Source of the DNA: Antedon mediterranea
Lineage: Eukaryota > Echinodermata > Crinoidea > Comatulida > Antedonidae
Assembly: GCF_964355755.1 (NCBI RefSeq)
Contig: NC_092671.1
Location: 20,860,001 to 20,924,000, forward strand
DNA: 64,000 nt
Direction: 5' to 3'
In this document: positions 1 through 10,214 of the stretch, in pieces
Position numbering within the stretch: position 1 is the first letter of the stretch
Layout of the letters: each line of letters opens with the position of its first letter
Notes under the pieces: model-generated
The model's input: only the letters and a program-made list of their open reading frames with translations
Database searches by the model: none
What the model was told of the DNA's origin: nothing
Made by a program: the position numbers and the translations under genes

Positions 1-200
1 ACAGTATACACTGTATGTTATATAAAGTGTATGCATAGATGAAATTACGAGACCTATCTTTTAAATCCAATTATTAACGCGATGACATCATCAAACTGAA
101 ATATTAAGATAACTATTTTAGAAGATAATTATTAAAATAATTCCATTAATGAAAATTTGAAGAAATGCGATGCCCTCTCTTTTAAATATAATCTTTATTT
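1..200 (-). repeat. Degenerate fragment of the Helentron-like family
   Basis: The block with a GTATAC-rich palindrome, then GGTGAAATTACGGGAC-like text, then a GATGAC(A/G)TCATCA motif and a TTTTAAAT block, occurs in the same order in the intact units between 33.6 and 45 kb, so this is an old partial copy in the same orientation. Both ends are eroded. From about 200 to 300 no feature is recognisable. Confidence 0.6.
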
Positions 201-299
201 GATATTACTGTAGCAGCAGTGAGTAACGCTATTTTAACGTTTAAAAGAATACATAATGATGACGTGTCAGACGTAAATCTGGCGACATAACGTAACATT

Positions 300-487
300 G
301 TATTAGTTTAGTCTTTAATTTATTTATTTTAGGTAGCCTCTTGGTATACACTAACTCATTGATGTCAAAAAGGACCCTAAGCAAAGGGAAATTGAAATAA
401 AGGGAAATTGAAATAAAGAAACATTGAAGTTACCATTATAGTATTGAGTTTGATGTACGACGTGACATTTATAGAGGCTCGCCCGAG
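300..487 (+). other. Candidate end of a Gypsy 5' LTR with primer-binding site
   Basis: Two AATAAA signals near 400-418 are followed by a CGTGACA end (461-467) and then by TAGAGGCTCGCCCGAGAGA at about 472-490. That resembles the tRNA-Pro-type primer site of some retroelements (TGGGGGCTCGTCCGGGAT), with several mismatches. The gag start follows about 200 nt later, which fits the usual order LTR, PBS, gag. The 5' limit of the LTR was not found and no 3' partner was identified, so this is an inference from position and partial similarity. Confidence 0.35.
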
Positions 488-677
488 AGAAAGCATATAG
501 AGGGAGAAGCTAGCGTCATCTACTTACGTGGATCACCGAATGTGAAGATTTTCGAACTTTGTTGGACATTAAGTTGTCCGTACAGACTGTTCGTGAACTT
601 AATTTATGTTCATGTTTTACATGATTTTTATGTTTATCTAAGCATTTATTTGTATATTAGTAATTCATAATCTTGAA

Positions 678-821
678 ATGTCTTTCAATCCAGAACAATT
701 TATCGGCGAGGGATTAGATTGGGAAAAGTTTAATGCTTTCAAGAAGCCAGATCTAATGGTACGTACTATCTTGATATTTGACCATACCTGTAAAACATTC
801 TATGAGAAAGCAGGCAATTAA
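678..821 (+). pseudogene. Gypsy-type gag, N-terminal fragment
   Basis: The ATG at 678 opens a 47-codon frame beginning MSFNPEQFIGEGLDWEKFN and continuing FKKPDL. This is the typical start of gag in metazoan Gypsy elements, a short tryptophan-containing leader followed by the KKPDL box. The frame stops at 819-821, just before the 146-bp tandem array; the gag homology resumes after the array near 1640. I infer that the array interrupted a formerly continuous gag. Not functional as it stands. Confidence 0.6.
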
Positions 822-841
822 GAATAACAGACCGGGCGCCC

Positions 842-1545
842 AGAGAATTTATTCATGTGAAAAGCCACAAAGGTTTGATGGGCTGATTATGTAGATATAT
901 GGCTAAGATTCAATAATCAATATTGCTGCCGGATCATATCCTGTAAATCTGCCCCGGGGACACCAAATAGGAGGGGTAAAAAAGGGATTCAATCATGTGA
1001 AAAGCCACACGGATAAAAGTTGTTGGACATTGTCCGCATATATGTATAGAATGTTAAAACAGCAATAACAGCAACTTTATCCTGTAAGTTGCCGGAGACA
1101 GTAGCCCCAAGTGATCACTAAAAATTGGTTTTATTCATGTGAAGAGCCACACAGCTAATTCCTTTTGCATTGTAACTGTTACACATTGGGATGCAAAAAA
1201 ATACCATTGACAGCAACTTTATCCTGTATGTTGCCCCAAACAGTAGCCCAAAAATGCATGTTGGGCCATACAAGATTTAATCATGCGAATAGCCACACGG
1301 CTAATTTCTTTTGCATTGTAACTGTTACACATTAGGATGCACAAAAATACCATTGACAGCAACTTTACCCTGTAAGTTTCTCCAGACAGTAGACCAAAAA
1401 TGCCTGTTGGGCCATACAAGATTTAATCATGCGAAGAGCCACACAGCTAATTTCTTTTGTATTGTAACTGTTACACATTGGGATGCACAAAAATACCATT
1501 GACAGCAACTTTACCCTGTAAGTTTCTCCAGACAGAAACAATATG
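842..1545. repeat. Tandem array, about 146-bp unit, five copies
   Basis: The anchor (A/T)TCATG(T/C)GAAAAGCCACA recurs near 850, 992, 1132, 1279 and 1426, spacings of 142, 140, 147 and 147. The last copies have an exact 146-bp period (TTTTGCATTG-type anchors at 1163, 1309, 1455). Each unit contains GCAACTTTATCCTGTAAGTTGC, a short imperfect stem-loop. The first two copies are most diverged and the last two nearly identical, consistent with recent local expansion. It sits inside the Gypsy gag homology. Confidence 0.85.
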
Positions 1546-1639
1546 CCGTGTGGGTCTTTAAGTTATATATAAATAAATATTATAAGTTTGAGTTATTAAA
1601 TCTTAGGGGTCAGAATCTGAATTTTCACATGAATAAATT

Positions 1640-2285
1640 CCCGGTCTATAGCTTGATTGATTTTCTAGTTAATGACGACAGTGTCGAAGAAAGTATTTGT
1701 TGAAAAAAATTAAAAGCACGGGTGAATATGTTGAGCAAGAGAGCGAACTAAACAAAACTAAAGGAATGCAACTTAAATTGGAATATTAAATGAAGGAGAT
1801 TGATAAGAAGTTAGAGTATGATAGAATGGAATTTGAGAAATGCAGAATTATGAAGGCGACCGAGTTAGAAGAGAAAAAGTTAAAAATGATTGCATCAGTA
1901 AATGAATCACAATTTGAAGTTAGTAAATGCAAAAGTACAGCAAAGGTTCCAAAATGGCCTCCCTTTTATGAGAATAAGGATGATATTGATTCCTACATTA
2001 GCTGGTTTGAACGCTATGCGAAAACATAAAAATGGCCATAAGAAGAATGGACCACTAATTTAAGAGCGCTCTAAACTGGTGGTGCGCTTGAGGTATATTC
2101 GAGACTACCAAATACAGATGCAGAAAATTATCTAGTCCTAAAAAGTGCGTATGCGATATCAAGCGATATGATTTCAACATTGAGAGGTTCCGTTAAAAAC
2201 TTATATCGAGTACCCCTAATCCTGGTGAGGCTGGAAACCAATATGTGACTAGGTTAAAACATTACCTTCGCCGATGGATAGAGTA
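1640..2285 (+). pseudogene. Gypsy gag capsid region, frameshifted
   Basis: After the array, gag-like coding returns (IDFLVND), followed by a long charged helical stretch (KKLEYDRMEFEKCRIMKATE, 1795 on) and a conserved KVPKWPPFYENKDDIDSYIS segment ending in WFERYAK. The next 200 nt, with frame changes, still reads as the capsid core (LEVYSRLPNTDAENY, then GNQYVTRLKHYLRRW). This order (coiled coil, P-x-F block, W-x-x-F-E, A-x-x-V-Y) is that of metazoan Gypsy gag. Stop codons and frameshifts make it a pseudogene. It belongs with the zinc knuckles at 2911 and the integrase at 5991. Confidence 0.7.
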
Positions 2286-2910
2286 AGATTGCATTAGCTA
2301 CAAAAAGTTAGACCAGTCAACCTAACCTTCTAACCAACCACTTTTCAGGCTGCTGCTCTAGCCAGCTACGTCCCATGAGGACTACTCATTCAGAAGCTAA
2401 AGAAAGCAGCAGTTATAGTATCTAAGGCCGACAGTTTTGCGACTTTGTAAACTCGACTATTATTTATAGATTCCAGCTGCTGGACCCAAGAAAGAGAGTC
2501 TATGAGGGCTCACGGTTGAACGATTTTCGATTCTCGCCCTTTGATTGGTTGACGCGAATCAACAGACTGTTGTTGAAGAATTCACTTGTACTGCTGTGAA
2601 GTCACGTTGTCTAGAGGGTATTCAGTTGCATGCCTATACAGGTTGAGATCACACACACAGCACATTCAAAACTGAACATTTTTAAATGGGCATGTGATTC
2701 ATATTTAAAGAACTATCTTGATTTGTATGTATTTTTGCGATTAAAGGACATCTTTTTAATAATTAATCATAATATATCTGAAGAAAGAACAATGATGTCG
2801 AGCGGCGTTTTTTGTAAGAAATATTTCTTGTTTATAATAGCCAATCAGAACAACGTTCTAAATACCAACCTACATTCAATAATAGGCCACCATCATTTTT
2901 ATGTAATGTA
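2286..2910. other. Unassigned insert between gag capsid and zinc knuckles
   Basis: No recognisable coding similarity. A 93-codon open frame (2630-2911) has ordinary composition and no motif I can name. Because gag homology lies on both sides, this is probably an insertion or a rearranged part of the retroelement. Confidence 0.3.
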
Positions 2911-3018
2911 ACATGTTTTGAATGTTATCAGACAGGTCACATAGTCAAAGATTGTCTCAAGAAGAAATGTAGAGCATGTGGTAAGATGGGTCACTTAGCC
3001 AAGGACTGTAGAACACAT
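2911..3018 (+). pseudogene. Gypsy gag nucleocapsid: two CCHC zinc knuckles
   Basis: One frame reads CFECYQTGHIVKDC and then CRACGKMGHLAKDC. Both fit C-x2-C-x4-H-x4-C, the nucleocapsid zinc knuckle that binds retroelement RNA. Two knuckles seven residues apart at the end of gag are typical of Gypsy elements. Protease, reverse transcriptase and RNase H, which should follow, are not seen; a LINE lies there instead, and an integrase core appears at 5991. From 3019 to about 3490 I see a short open frame (3167-3391) without an identifiable domain. Confidence 0.75.
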
Positions 3019-3489
3019 AGGCTGGGTACGGTACTGTGCAAGAGGCGCCCTAGGACGGGGTAGGATATCGGATGTCTCATGATTATGGTACCATAGATTG
3101 AATTAATGCAGGGTAACTTTGGGCAGTTACAAAAGATTAGCATGGCTTAAATTCTATTAATGATGGATGCCTGTACTAAAGGGGGTGATTGGTTCAACTA
3201 TTGTTTTAGGTAAAACCACCCACCCACAAAGTATTACAACATTTTTTTTGGCCATGTACTGTCGTTCATGCAAAACTTGCAAAAGATCATTAGATACTCT
3301 GTGGATGCATTGTTCAGCCTCCTTCCAGGAGAAACAGGCTTTACGATCGACAATACAACAAAACAACTTTGTACAAGCCTTGGAATTTTAAGATAAACCC
3401 ACAGAGGTCGAAGGGCAGGGAAGCGTGTCTATAAGAAAAGTAGACACCTGTCTACATATAGGCTTACGTCACTGTCTAAGCCGGCTGAC

Positions 3490-5985
3490 ACGTCCATTTC
3501 AGTATGTCTATTGAACGCCAGGTCAATACGGAATAAAACTAGTGAGTTGTACGATTTCATTGAGGAACATAACTATGATGTCATAAGTAGTTACTGAAAC
3601 CTGGCTTCATCAGGATGACAAAGTTTTTGAAACTGTCGTAACTCCAATTACTGACGACACTTTCATACATACCACTAGGGAAGGAAAGCGTGGCGATGGA
3701 GTTGGAATACTTTTTAAATCGTATCTTGAACTTGAGTTTGTTGAAAACTGCACCACTGCATATGAATGCTGTGAAGTGCTCTCCAAATCAGTTTACAGAC
3801 CACCCTCATCTGACGTAAATGTTTTCATTGATGAGTTTTCAGCGTCGATTGACAGGTAGCTCCACGAAAGCCGACCTACAATCCATCTTGGTGATTTCAA
3901 TGTTCACTGATTCTTAGAACAGTAAATCTCGTAAAGTTATTGACATTCTCAATGACTATCGGTCTGGGAATAATAATAATTTCTGATTGTAATACTCGCA
4001 TATTTGATGTTAATAATTTTTGTTTTTTGTTTAGTGATCACTGTGTCGTTGAGTGTAAAGTTAATGTAGACCGAATTATCAAAGAAAAAAATGGTCCACC
4101 TGCACAGCGCATTAGGCGTCGTGACATTAGGTCCATTGATCAGTTACATTTCTGTGAACGAGTTAAGGATTTTGAAAATGTTATAGAACAAAACACATCG
4201 TTATTATCAGTTAGTCAGCTTAACTCATTAATTGATTTGTTTGCTCTGGAAAAAGAAATTCGTATCCGAGAAAGAAGTAAAAACAAACCTTACTATAACA
4301 ACAATCTCAGAGCATGTAAACAATTATTACGCAAACTTGAACGTCAGTGGCGAAACAAAATCTATTTCTAACAAGGATAAGTTTGCTAATCAACAAAGAA
4401 TGTTCAATGCTAAATTACGCAATGCTAAATCAAAATTCATCTCTTCTCAAATTGATAACTGTAATAGTGAAATTAAGAAATTATTTAATATTATTGATAA
4501 ATTTTTTTAAGGTAGTACTAAACAAGTCTTTCCGAGTAATTCCAATATTTTCCATCTGGCCGAACAATTTTCTGATTTTTTCCATAAAAAGATTGGTACT
4601 ATTCGCACTAATCTATCCCAAAACCACACTGACCATGCTATTGTTACTAACATAACTACTACTAACACTGTTACTCTCTGCTCACTTGACTGGGTTGACC
4701 CTATTCTGGTTGCTAAGCTAATTTCCTCCTCTTCTTCGATGTCTTGTTATTTTGACCCCATTCCCACTACACTTTTGAAGACTTTTGTAAAGAGGCTTTT
4801 GCCACCATACTTACTTCCCTTATTAATTTGTCCTTGTCCACTAGTATTTTTCCCAATCAGCTTAAATCGGCTGTCGTCATCCACATCTTGACCCGGAACA
4901 ATTCCAAAACTTTAGACCTATCTCAAATTTACCTTTTCATGCCAAATTAATTGAGAAAGTTAGTTAGTTAGTTAATGTCACACCTTATTAATTTCAATTT
5001 GTTAGACCCATTCCAATCAGCATATAAAGCGAGTCACTGTACAGAAAACAGCTCTTCTTAAGATACTGAATGACATAACAGTTGCTATGGATAGTAGCAA
5101 GCAGTTGCCGTATTGCTTGACTTATCTGCAGCCTTTGATACAGTTGACTCCATAATCTACTTATTGTTATTGCCTTGAGAATTGCCTTAAAGACATCCAT
5201 ACTTGGCTTTCGACCAATCTCCTCAAATTAAATGATAATAAATCTAAATACATCATTTTCTGTACTAATCATATCCGTACTAAAATAGCACCCCATTCTA
5301 TCACTATTGGCTTATCCCTCATACATCCTTCTTAATTAGTTACTATCTTCGTATAAAACTTGACGAATCTCTAAACATGCAAGCACTCATCAGTTACATA
5401 ACTAATAATAATAACCTTCGCAATATTGCACAAATTCGATGCTTTCTTTCTATTCGCTCCACATTCTCTATCATTCATGGTTTTATCTCTTCTCGTCTTG
5501 ATTATTGCAATTCTCTGTTCCATGCCCTTCCGAATTTTGAAATTAATTGTCTTCAACGACTACAAAACTTGGCTGCTCGAATCACTACCTTCACTAACCG
5601 TTGCTCTCACATTACACCTGTTCTTCGAGAACTTCACTGGCTCCCCATTGACAATTGGATCAAATTCAAAATCTTGCTCCTTACATTTAAAGCACTTCTT
5701 TTTAACCAACCTGCTTACATCCGTCAATTAACCACCATTTATATTCCTGGACAGACTCTTAGATCATCTGATGATTTCTTACTCTCTGTTCCACGCATAG
5801 CTACTAAAACCTTTGGCCATAGATAATTTTCTTTTGCATCACCCACACTCTGGAATTCACTCCCCGCAAAAATTAAACACTGCTCTTCTGTTGCCTTATT
5901 TTTAAAATTTCTCAAAACTTATTTTTTCCACCACTAACATGCATAGCACCATTGATTTTGTACTTCGGTCTTTGAATTGACGCTT
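3490..5985 (+). pseudogene. L2-clade-like LINE, endonuclease and RT with internal deletion
   Basis: A broken non-LTR retrotransposon polyprotein. The AP-endonuclease begins near 3500 (LLNARSIRNKTSELYDF, then a TETWLHQDD box and HLGDFNVH near 3890) and ends in SDHCVVECKV (about 4036). The linker (KLERQWRNK, then SKFISSQIDNC) and the start of RT (SAYKASHCTE, LDLSAAFDTVDSI near 5115-5152) follow. From about 5160 the text jumps to the region after the catalytic core (WLSTNLLKLNDNKSKYIIF). The YADD box is therefore deleted. The C-terminal domain is well kept (FISSRLDYCNSLFHALPN, ELHWLPIDNWIKFKILLLT). The order and C-terminal motifs match the L2 clade. It lies between Gypsy gag and Gypsy integrase, so it probably inserted into that element. 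Confidence 0.8.
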
Positions 5986-5990
5986 TATAA

Positions 5991-6360
5991 ATGTTTACGT
6001 GTTATCCAGAGGCAGTACCTCCTACCGAACGAGTTGCTGATACACTGGTAAAAGATTTCTCAAGTCTAGGAGTTCCTCGTGTAATGCTAACTGACCAGGG
6101 AGCTCAGTTTACCTCAGAGGTGATGGGCCAGGTAAGTAAACTTCTTTCAATTAAAAAAATAACCACTACTCCTTATCACCCATCTGCAAACGGACTCGTA
6201 GAAAAATACAACAGTACCATAAAACAAATGTTGAAACGAATATGTCAGGAAAGACCAGTGACTGGGATAGATAGCTAGAGCCGTTGGCGATAAGAGAAGC
6301 ACCACAAGAAAGTTTAGGATGTACGTCTCCCCTTGAACTACCATACGGACGTAAGGTAAT
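5991..6360 (+). pseudogene. Gypsy integrase core, C-terminal half
   Basis: The frame starting at 5991 reads CYPEAVPPTERVADTL, LTDQGAQFTSEVM, TTPYHPSANGLVEKYN and then, after a frame change, REAPQESLGCTSP and YGRKV. This is the retroviral-type integrase core of Gypsy elements: the second catalytic Asp is in TDQGAQF and the Glu in GLVEKYN. The N-terminal zinc finger and first Asp are missing. It is the 3' part of the element whose gag lies at 0.68-3.0 kb. Confidence 0.8.
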
Positions 6361-6685
6361 ACAAATTTGGAATAAAATTGTCTGAGGAACAACATATTAA
6401 CAGAGAAGAATATAGATGCGCGCTCTTTTAAATGTGATGATGCAAAATATGAATTAATGTCTAAAATTTAACAGCTTATTTAACCTCTAATGACCCCTAA
6501 ATTATATGTTCCAAACCAGATTTTGGTAGATTTTGAAAATAAAGTGTCCTACTAGCTACTGAATCAGATAAAAAAGATTTAAAAATTATTCCAATTTGTT
6601 TTGGGTTACCCCCTTTATTTTCATAGATTGCCTGAACTAACACTAACAGCCAATCTGAAAAGTACAAAGTAATGCAAAATTAAAG
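6361..6685. repeat. Small Helentron-like fragment, then unassigned DNA
   Basis: At 6383-6470 the blocks GAGGAACAACATATTAAC, ATAGATGCGCGCTCTTTTAA and GTGATGATGCAAAATATGAA match the interior of the Helentron-like units in the 35-45 kb array. From 6480 to 6685 nothing is recognised. Confidence 0.55.
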
Positions 6686-6830
6686 CTAGATTTAATTCAT
6701 CACTATGACGAATTATAGGTTATATGCATTTATTTAAATAAAAATAATTGTTGTTAAAATATATATTGTTAGATTGATTTTGTCAGAATCTTTAATTATT
6801 TATAATATGAAAGATAGGATCTTTCATACA
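6686..6830 (-). repeat. Solitary 3' end of a Helentron-like element (GGTTATATGCAT type)
   Basis: On the minus strand this ends in a hairpin with arms AATTCGTCA/TGATGAATT followed by AAAT and CTAG (6686-6689). The box AGGTTATATGCAT lies just inside the hairpin. About 130 nt match 10215-10350 closely. Only the 3' end is present; an SGNH-type LINE ORF follows directly. Confidence 0.7.
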
Positions 6831-7466
6831 TACAATACAATAAGGAGAATGAGATTGTGGTGCCGCAACACAGTGCCACCAATAGATCTGTCAAACCAAA
6901 TGCAGCAAACTCCCATGATGAATTGTCAATTGAATTGTCCAACCCCTTTGAAGGACTTGCCATAGAAGAGACTATATGTGAACATAACCCTGTAGTAAAT
7001 ACTAATACATCAGTTATTTCAGACATACACACCAAAGAATCAATTGAATGCAAAACTCTACTGATCAGTGATTCAATGCTAAAACATGTAAAGACCAATG
7101 GTCTCCTACAAACTAAAGTGAGGACCATGAGAGGAGCAACGATCAACAAAGTCTGCAATAGATTAAACGAAACAGATCTGAAGGTAAAAGATGCTATTAT
7201 TCATGTTGGAACGAATGATAGAGCAGAAGATAACCGGAAATGTCTACATTTTAGCTGTGTGCCAACGCTTTGATGATTCAAAGGCTAACGAACAAGTGAA
7301 AATTGCCAATAAGATGCTAAAAACTGTCTACAAACAACAATTTATTGACCATGCAACGCACCTAAGTTCTCCAAGTAACTTCACAAAACATGGACTGCTC
7401 CTTAACATCAGGGGAACTACAGCACTACTTCGTAGTATTCATGCTGTTAAACCCATACTCAACTAG
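6815..7466 (+). pseudogene. LINE ORF1 with SGNH-hydrolase-like domain, frameshifted
   Basis: Two overlapping frames (6857-7273 and 7191-7466) together give an acidic N-terminal linker followed by an SGNH/GDSL-type fold. LLISDSMLKHVKTNGL carries the GDS-type Ser block; VRTMRGATINKVCNRL follows; IHVGTNDRAED is the GxND-type block. The second frame continues YILAVCQRFDD, KIANKMLKTVY, QFIDHATHL and SKHGLLL-like text. Esterase-like ORF1 proteins of this kind occur in some CR1-group LINEs. A frameshift near 7230 breaks it. The adjoining ORF2 is not here. Confidence 0.6.
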
Positions 7467-7552
7467 AAAGCAACTCCGAGAGTGCATACCTCCGCCTACT
7501 GTAAAATTCTCCTACATAAGATTTCTCCGGTAAAAAAAAAATATATATATAT

Positions 7553-9930
7553 ATTTGTGTGTGTCTTAGGCTAATTTCATTACAAGCATGTTGTCATATT
7601 AAATGTTGTGATTCTCTGTGTTTAGAGAAGGATGCTTTAGACCAGGTCCGCCTTATTATTAGCCAATCAAAATCGTATAATTTTTGGAGGGAAAATGTTA
7701 TCCTCCTCTGAAGCCTAAAATTTGCATATCCAGTATAAAAGTAGAATGTAATAGATATTAGGAGAAGAGAGAATAAGATCAGAGTAGATAAACGGAAAGA
7801 TGATAAAGAAAATATTAAGGCTTGACTGGTAGTGGTAGAAAGATGTATTAATAGAGTTACAAGGAATAAAAGTTCTAGTTGAGTTAAATATACTTTTTGT
7901 ATGAGTATCATTAAGTGACAGTGTACGTCGCGTGGAGTTATATACGCCTGAGAAAGCTCGGAACCAACTAAAATAAATTCACTACACATGTGTATGCGAG
8001 TTTGGTGTAATGGTTATGTAACAAGCCTTTCAATTAACAATAGCTTCAGTTGACTATAACAATAGAACAGCAACGCGAAAATCAAACGAGTGAATTTGAA
8101 AAGAAATAGGTTTTTTAAACTACTCGCATCAAAAAACGTGCCCATTAAATCAAATTATGTTTTAAAATTACAAATCACAAATTATAACTCTTGCTTCTTG
8201 TTAAAAAATGAAGTTTTTTGGACAAGTAGTTCTCGAGAAAATGCAATTTCAGTTTACTTGTTAATTTAAGACTGCTCACCGGCTTTTTATAATTCTGTCC
8301 TATCTTTTAACACTAGCAGGTCTGAACATAATTTTTAAAAGTGGCCCAGAATTGGAACCGTGGTCCGGATTTTAACCAAAATTGGGCGGTGTCTTCCTTG
8401 CACCAGGTGACATGTCTGGTAGTAATTTGGAGTCATTCGAATCAAAACTGTGAGCGCTAGAGTGATGACAAACAAACAAACAAACAAACAGATCAACATA
8501 CTTGGCCAATTTTCAATTTGGCCAAGTAACTAGCCTTCGCGCATAGCGCGATACTTGGCCAAATCAAAATTGGCCTCCTGACATTGACCCAATTTTCACC
8601 AAAAGTGTGTGTCTTATGCTGTGTGATTTAGGCTAATTTCACTACAATCATGTGGATACGAGTTTGGTGTACAGGTTATGTAACCAGCCTTTCAACGAAC
8701 AATAGCTTCAGTCTGCTAACAATAGAACAGCAACGCGAAAAACACACGGGTGAATTTGAAAAGAAATAGGTTTTGTAAACTACTCGCATCAAAAAACCTG
8801 TACATTAAATCTAATTATGTTTTAAAATTACAAATCACAAATTATAACACTTGCCTCTTGTACAAAAATGACGTTTTTTGGAGAAGTAGTTCTGGAGAAA
8901 ATGCAATTTTAGTTTACTTGTTAATTTAAGACTGCTCACCGGCCTTTGATAATTCTGGCCTTTCTTTTAACACTAGCAGGTCTGAAAGTAATTTTTAAAA
9001 GTGGTCCAGAATTGGGACCGTGGTCCGGATTTTAACCAAAATTGGGCAGTGTCGTCCTTGCACCAGGTGACATGTTTGGTAGAAATTTGGAGTCATTCGA
9101 ACCAAGACTGTGAGCGCTAGAGTGATGACAAACAAACAAACAAACTAGCCTTTGCGCATAGCACGATACTTGGCCAAATCAAAATTGGCCTCCTGACATT
9201 GACCCAATTTGCACCAAAAGTGTGTGTCTTATGCTGTGTGATTTAGGCTAATTTCACTACAATCATGTGTATATGAGTTTGGTGTACAGGTTATGTAACC
9301 AGCCTTTCAACGAACAATAGCTTCAGTCGGCTAACAATAGAACAGCAACGCGAAAAACACACGGGTGAATTTGAAAAGAAATAGGTTTTGTAAACTACTC
9401 GCATCAAAAAACCTCTTTATTAAATCTAATTCAGTTTTAAAATTACAAATCACAAATTATAACTCTTGCCTCTTGTACAAAAATGAAGTTTTTTGGAGAA
9501 GTAGTTCCCGAGAAAATGCAATTTAAGTTTACTTGTTAATTTAAGACTGCTCACCGGCTTTTGATAATTCTGTCCTATCTTTTAACACTAACAGGTCTGA
9601 AAATAATTTTTAAAAGTGGTCCAGAATTGGGACCGTGGTCCGGATTTTAACCAAAATTGGGCAGTGTCGTCCTTGCACCAGGTGACATGTATGGTAGTAA
9701 TTTGGAGTCATTCGAATCAAAACTGTGAGCGCTAGAGTGATGACAAACAAACAAACACACACACACACACACAAACCGCACCAATCAACATACTTGGCCA
9801 ATTTTCAATTTGGCCAAGTAACAAACAAACACACACACAAACCAAACAGATCAACATACTTGGCCAATTTTCAATTTGGCCAAGTAACAAACACACACTA
9901 CCGATTACATATACCTCCTTGGCGGAGGTA
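7553..9930. repeat. Three-copy tandem repeat, unit about 0.62-0.66 kb
   Basis: Copy 1 runs 7553-8604 (with a 396-bp LTR inserted), copy 2 8605-9219, copy 3 9220 to about 9930. Anchors such as TAGCTTCAGT recur at 8041, 8703 and 9318. Each unit carries AAAC microsatellite runs and the hairpin ACTTGGCCAA/TTGGCCAAGT; copy 3 has two extra hairpins and a CA run. The array ends in ACCTCC-TTGGC-GGAGGT (9914-9930), then AAATTATTCTAG, which resembles a Helitron 3' end but is followed by G rather than T. Confidence 0.85.
7589..7986 (+). mobile_element. Solo LTR (family 1, copy A)
   Basis: A 396-398 bp block starts TGTTGTC, ends TTCACTACA and splits a tandem-repeat copy that is uninterrupted in copies 2 and 3. 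CATG is duplicated on both sides (7587-7590 and 7987-7990). It contains a TATA-like GTATAAAAG (about 7733) and AATAAA just before the end. A second copy lies at 24935-25322. TG...CA ends, promoter and polyA signals and a short target duplication fit a solo LTR, probably of Gypsy type. The 131-codon open frame on the reverse strand is a by-product. Confidence 0.75.
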
Positions 9931-9961
9931 AATTATTCTAGGAGCAGTGTAAATCGAATGG

Positions 9962-10040
9962 GTCCTGCAGCTGCCACTAACGTATGTTACAACTACTGCA
10001 ACGAACCTGGTCATGTCAGTCATGCCTGTCATCTTCAATT
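9962..10040 (+). pseudogene. Stray zinc-knuckle fragment
   Basis: A short frame reads CYNYCNEPGHVSHAC. It resembles a retroelement zinc knuckle but has three residues between the first two cysteines (C-x3-C-x4-H-x4-C) where two are normal. It lies just upstream of LINE coding sequence and may belong to that element's ORF1 or to an unrelated gag. Too short to assign. Confidence 0.35.
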
Positions 10041-10079
10041 GGTAAATAACTTTCTGAGAAACTTACTATACCTCCTACT

Positions 10080-10214
10080 AACCTTAATAACATAAATAAT
10101 GCTGTAAATCAGAATACTTTTAAATTTGATATAATTACACCAGAATATGTTTTTAATGAAATTAATAACATTTCTAACAATAAGGGCTCAGGTCTTGATG
10201 GTATAAATTGTAAA
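10080..10214 (+). pseudogene. CR1/Jockey-like LINE RT, upstream part
   Basis: Reads FKFDIITPEYVFNEINNISN followed by NKGSGLDGINCK, the beginning of the RT domain in Jockey-superfamily LINEs (the KSxGxDGI box). The frame stops exactly where CTAG of the inserted Helentron-like element begins and resumes in phase at 11570 (LLKCPVVCE). This is the left half of the LINE at 11570-12830. Confidence 0.75.

Noticed and set aside
3167-3391. Gypsy protease
   Set aside because: Position would fit, but no D-S/T-G active-site triplet is readable; left unassigned.
7594-7989. 131-codon reverse open frame
   Set aside because: Coincides with the solo LTR; the second LTR copy does not keep it.
9725-9931. 68-codon open frame with HTHTHK repeats
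   Set aside because: It is a translation of the CA/AAAC microsatellite and hairpins of the tandem repeat.
9914-9942. A genuine Helitron 3' end at the close of the 0.62-kb tandem repeat
   Set aside because: Hairpin plus CTAG is suggestive, but the next base is G rather than T and no 5' TC end or empty site could be identified.
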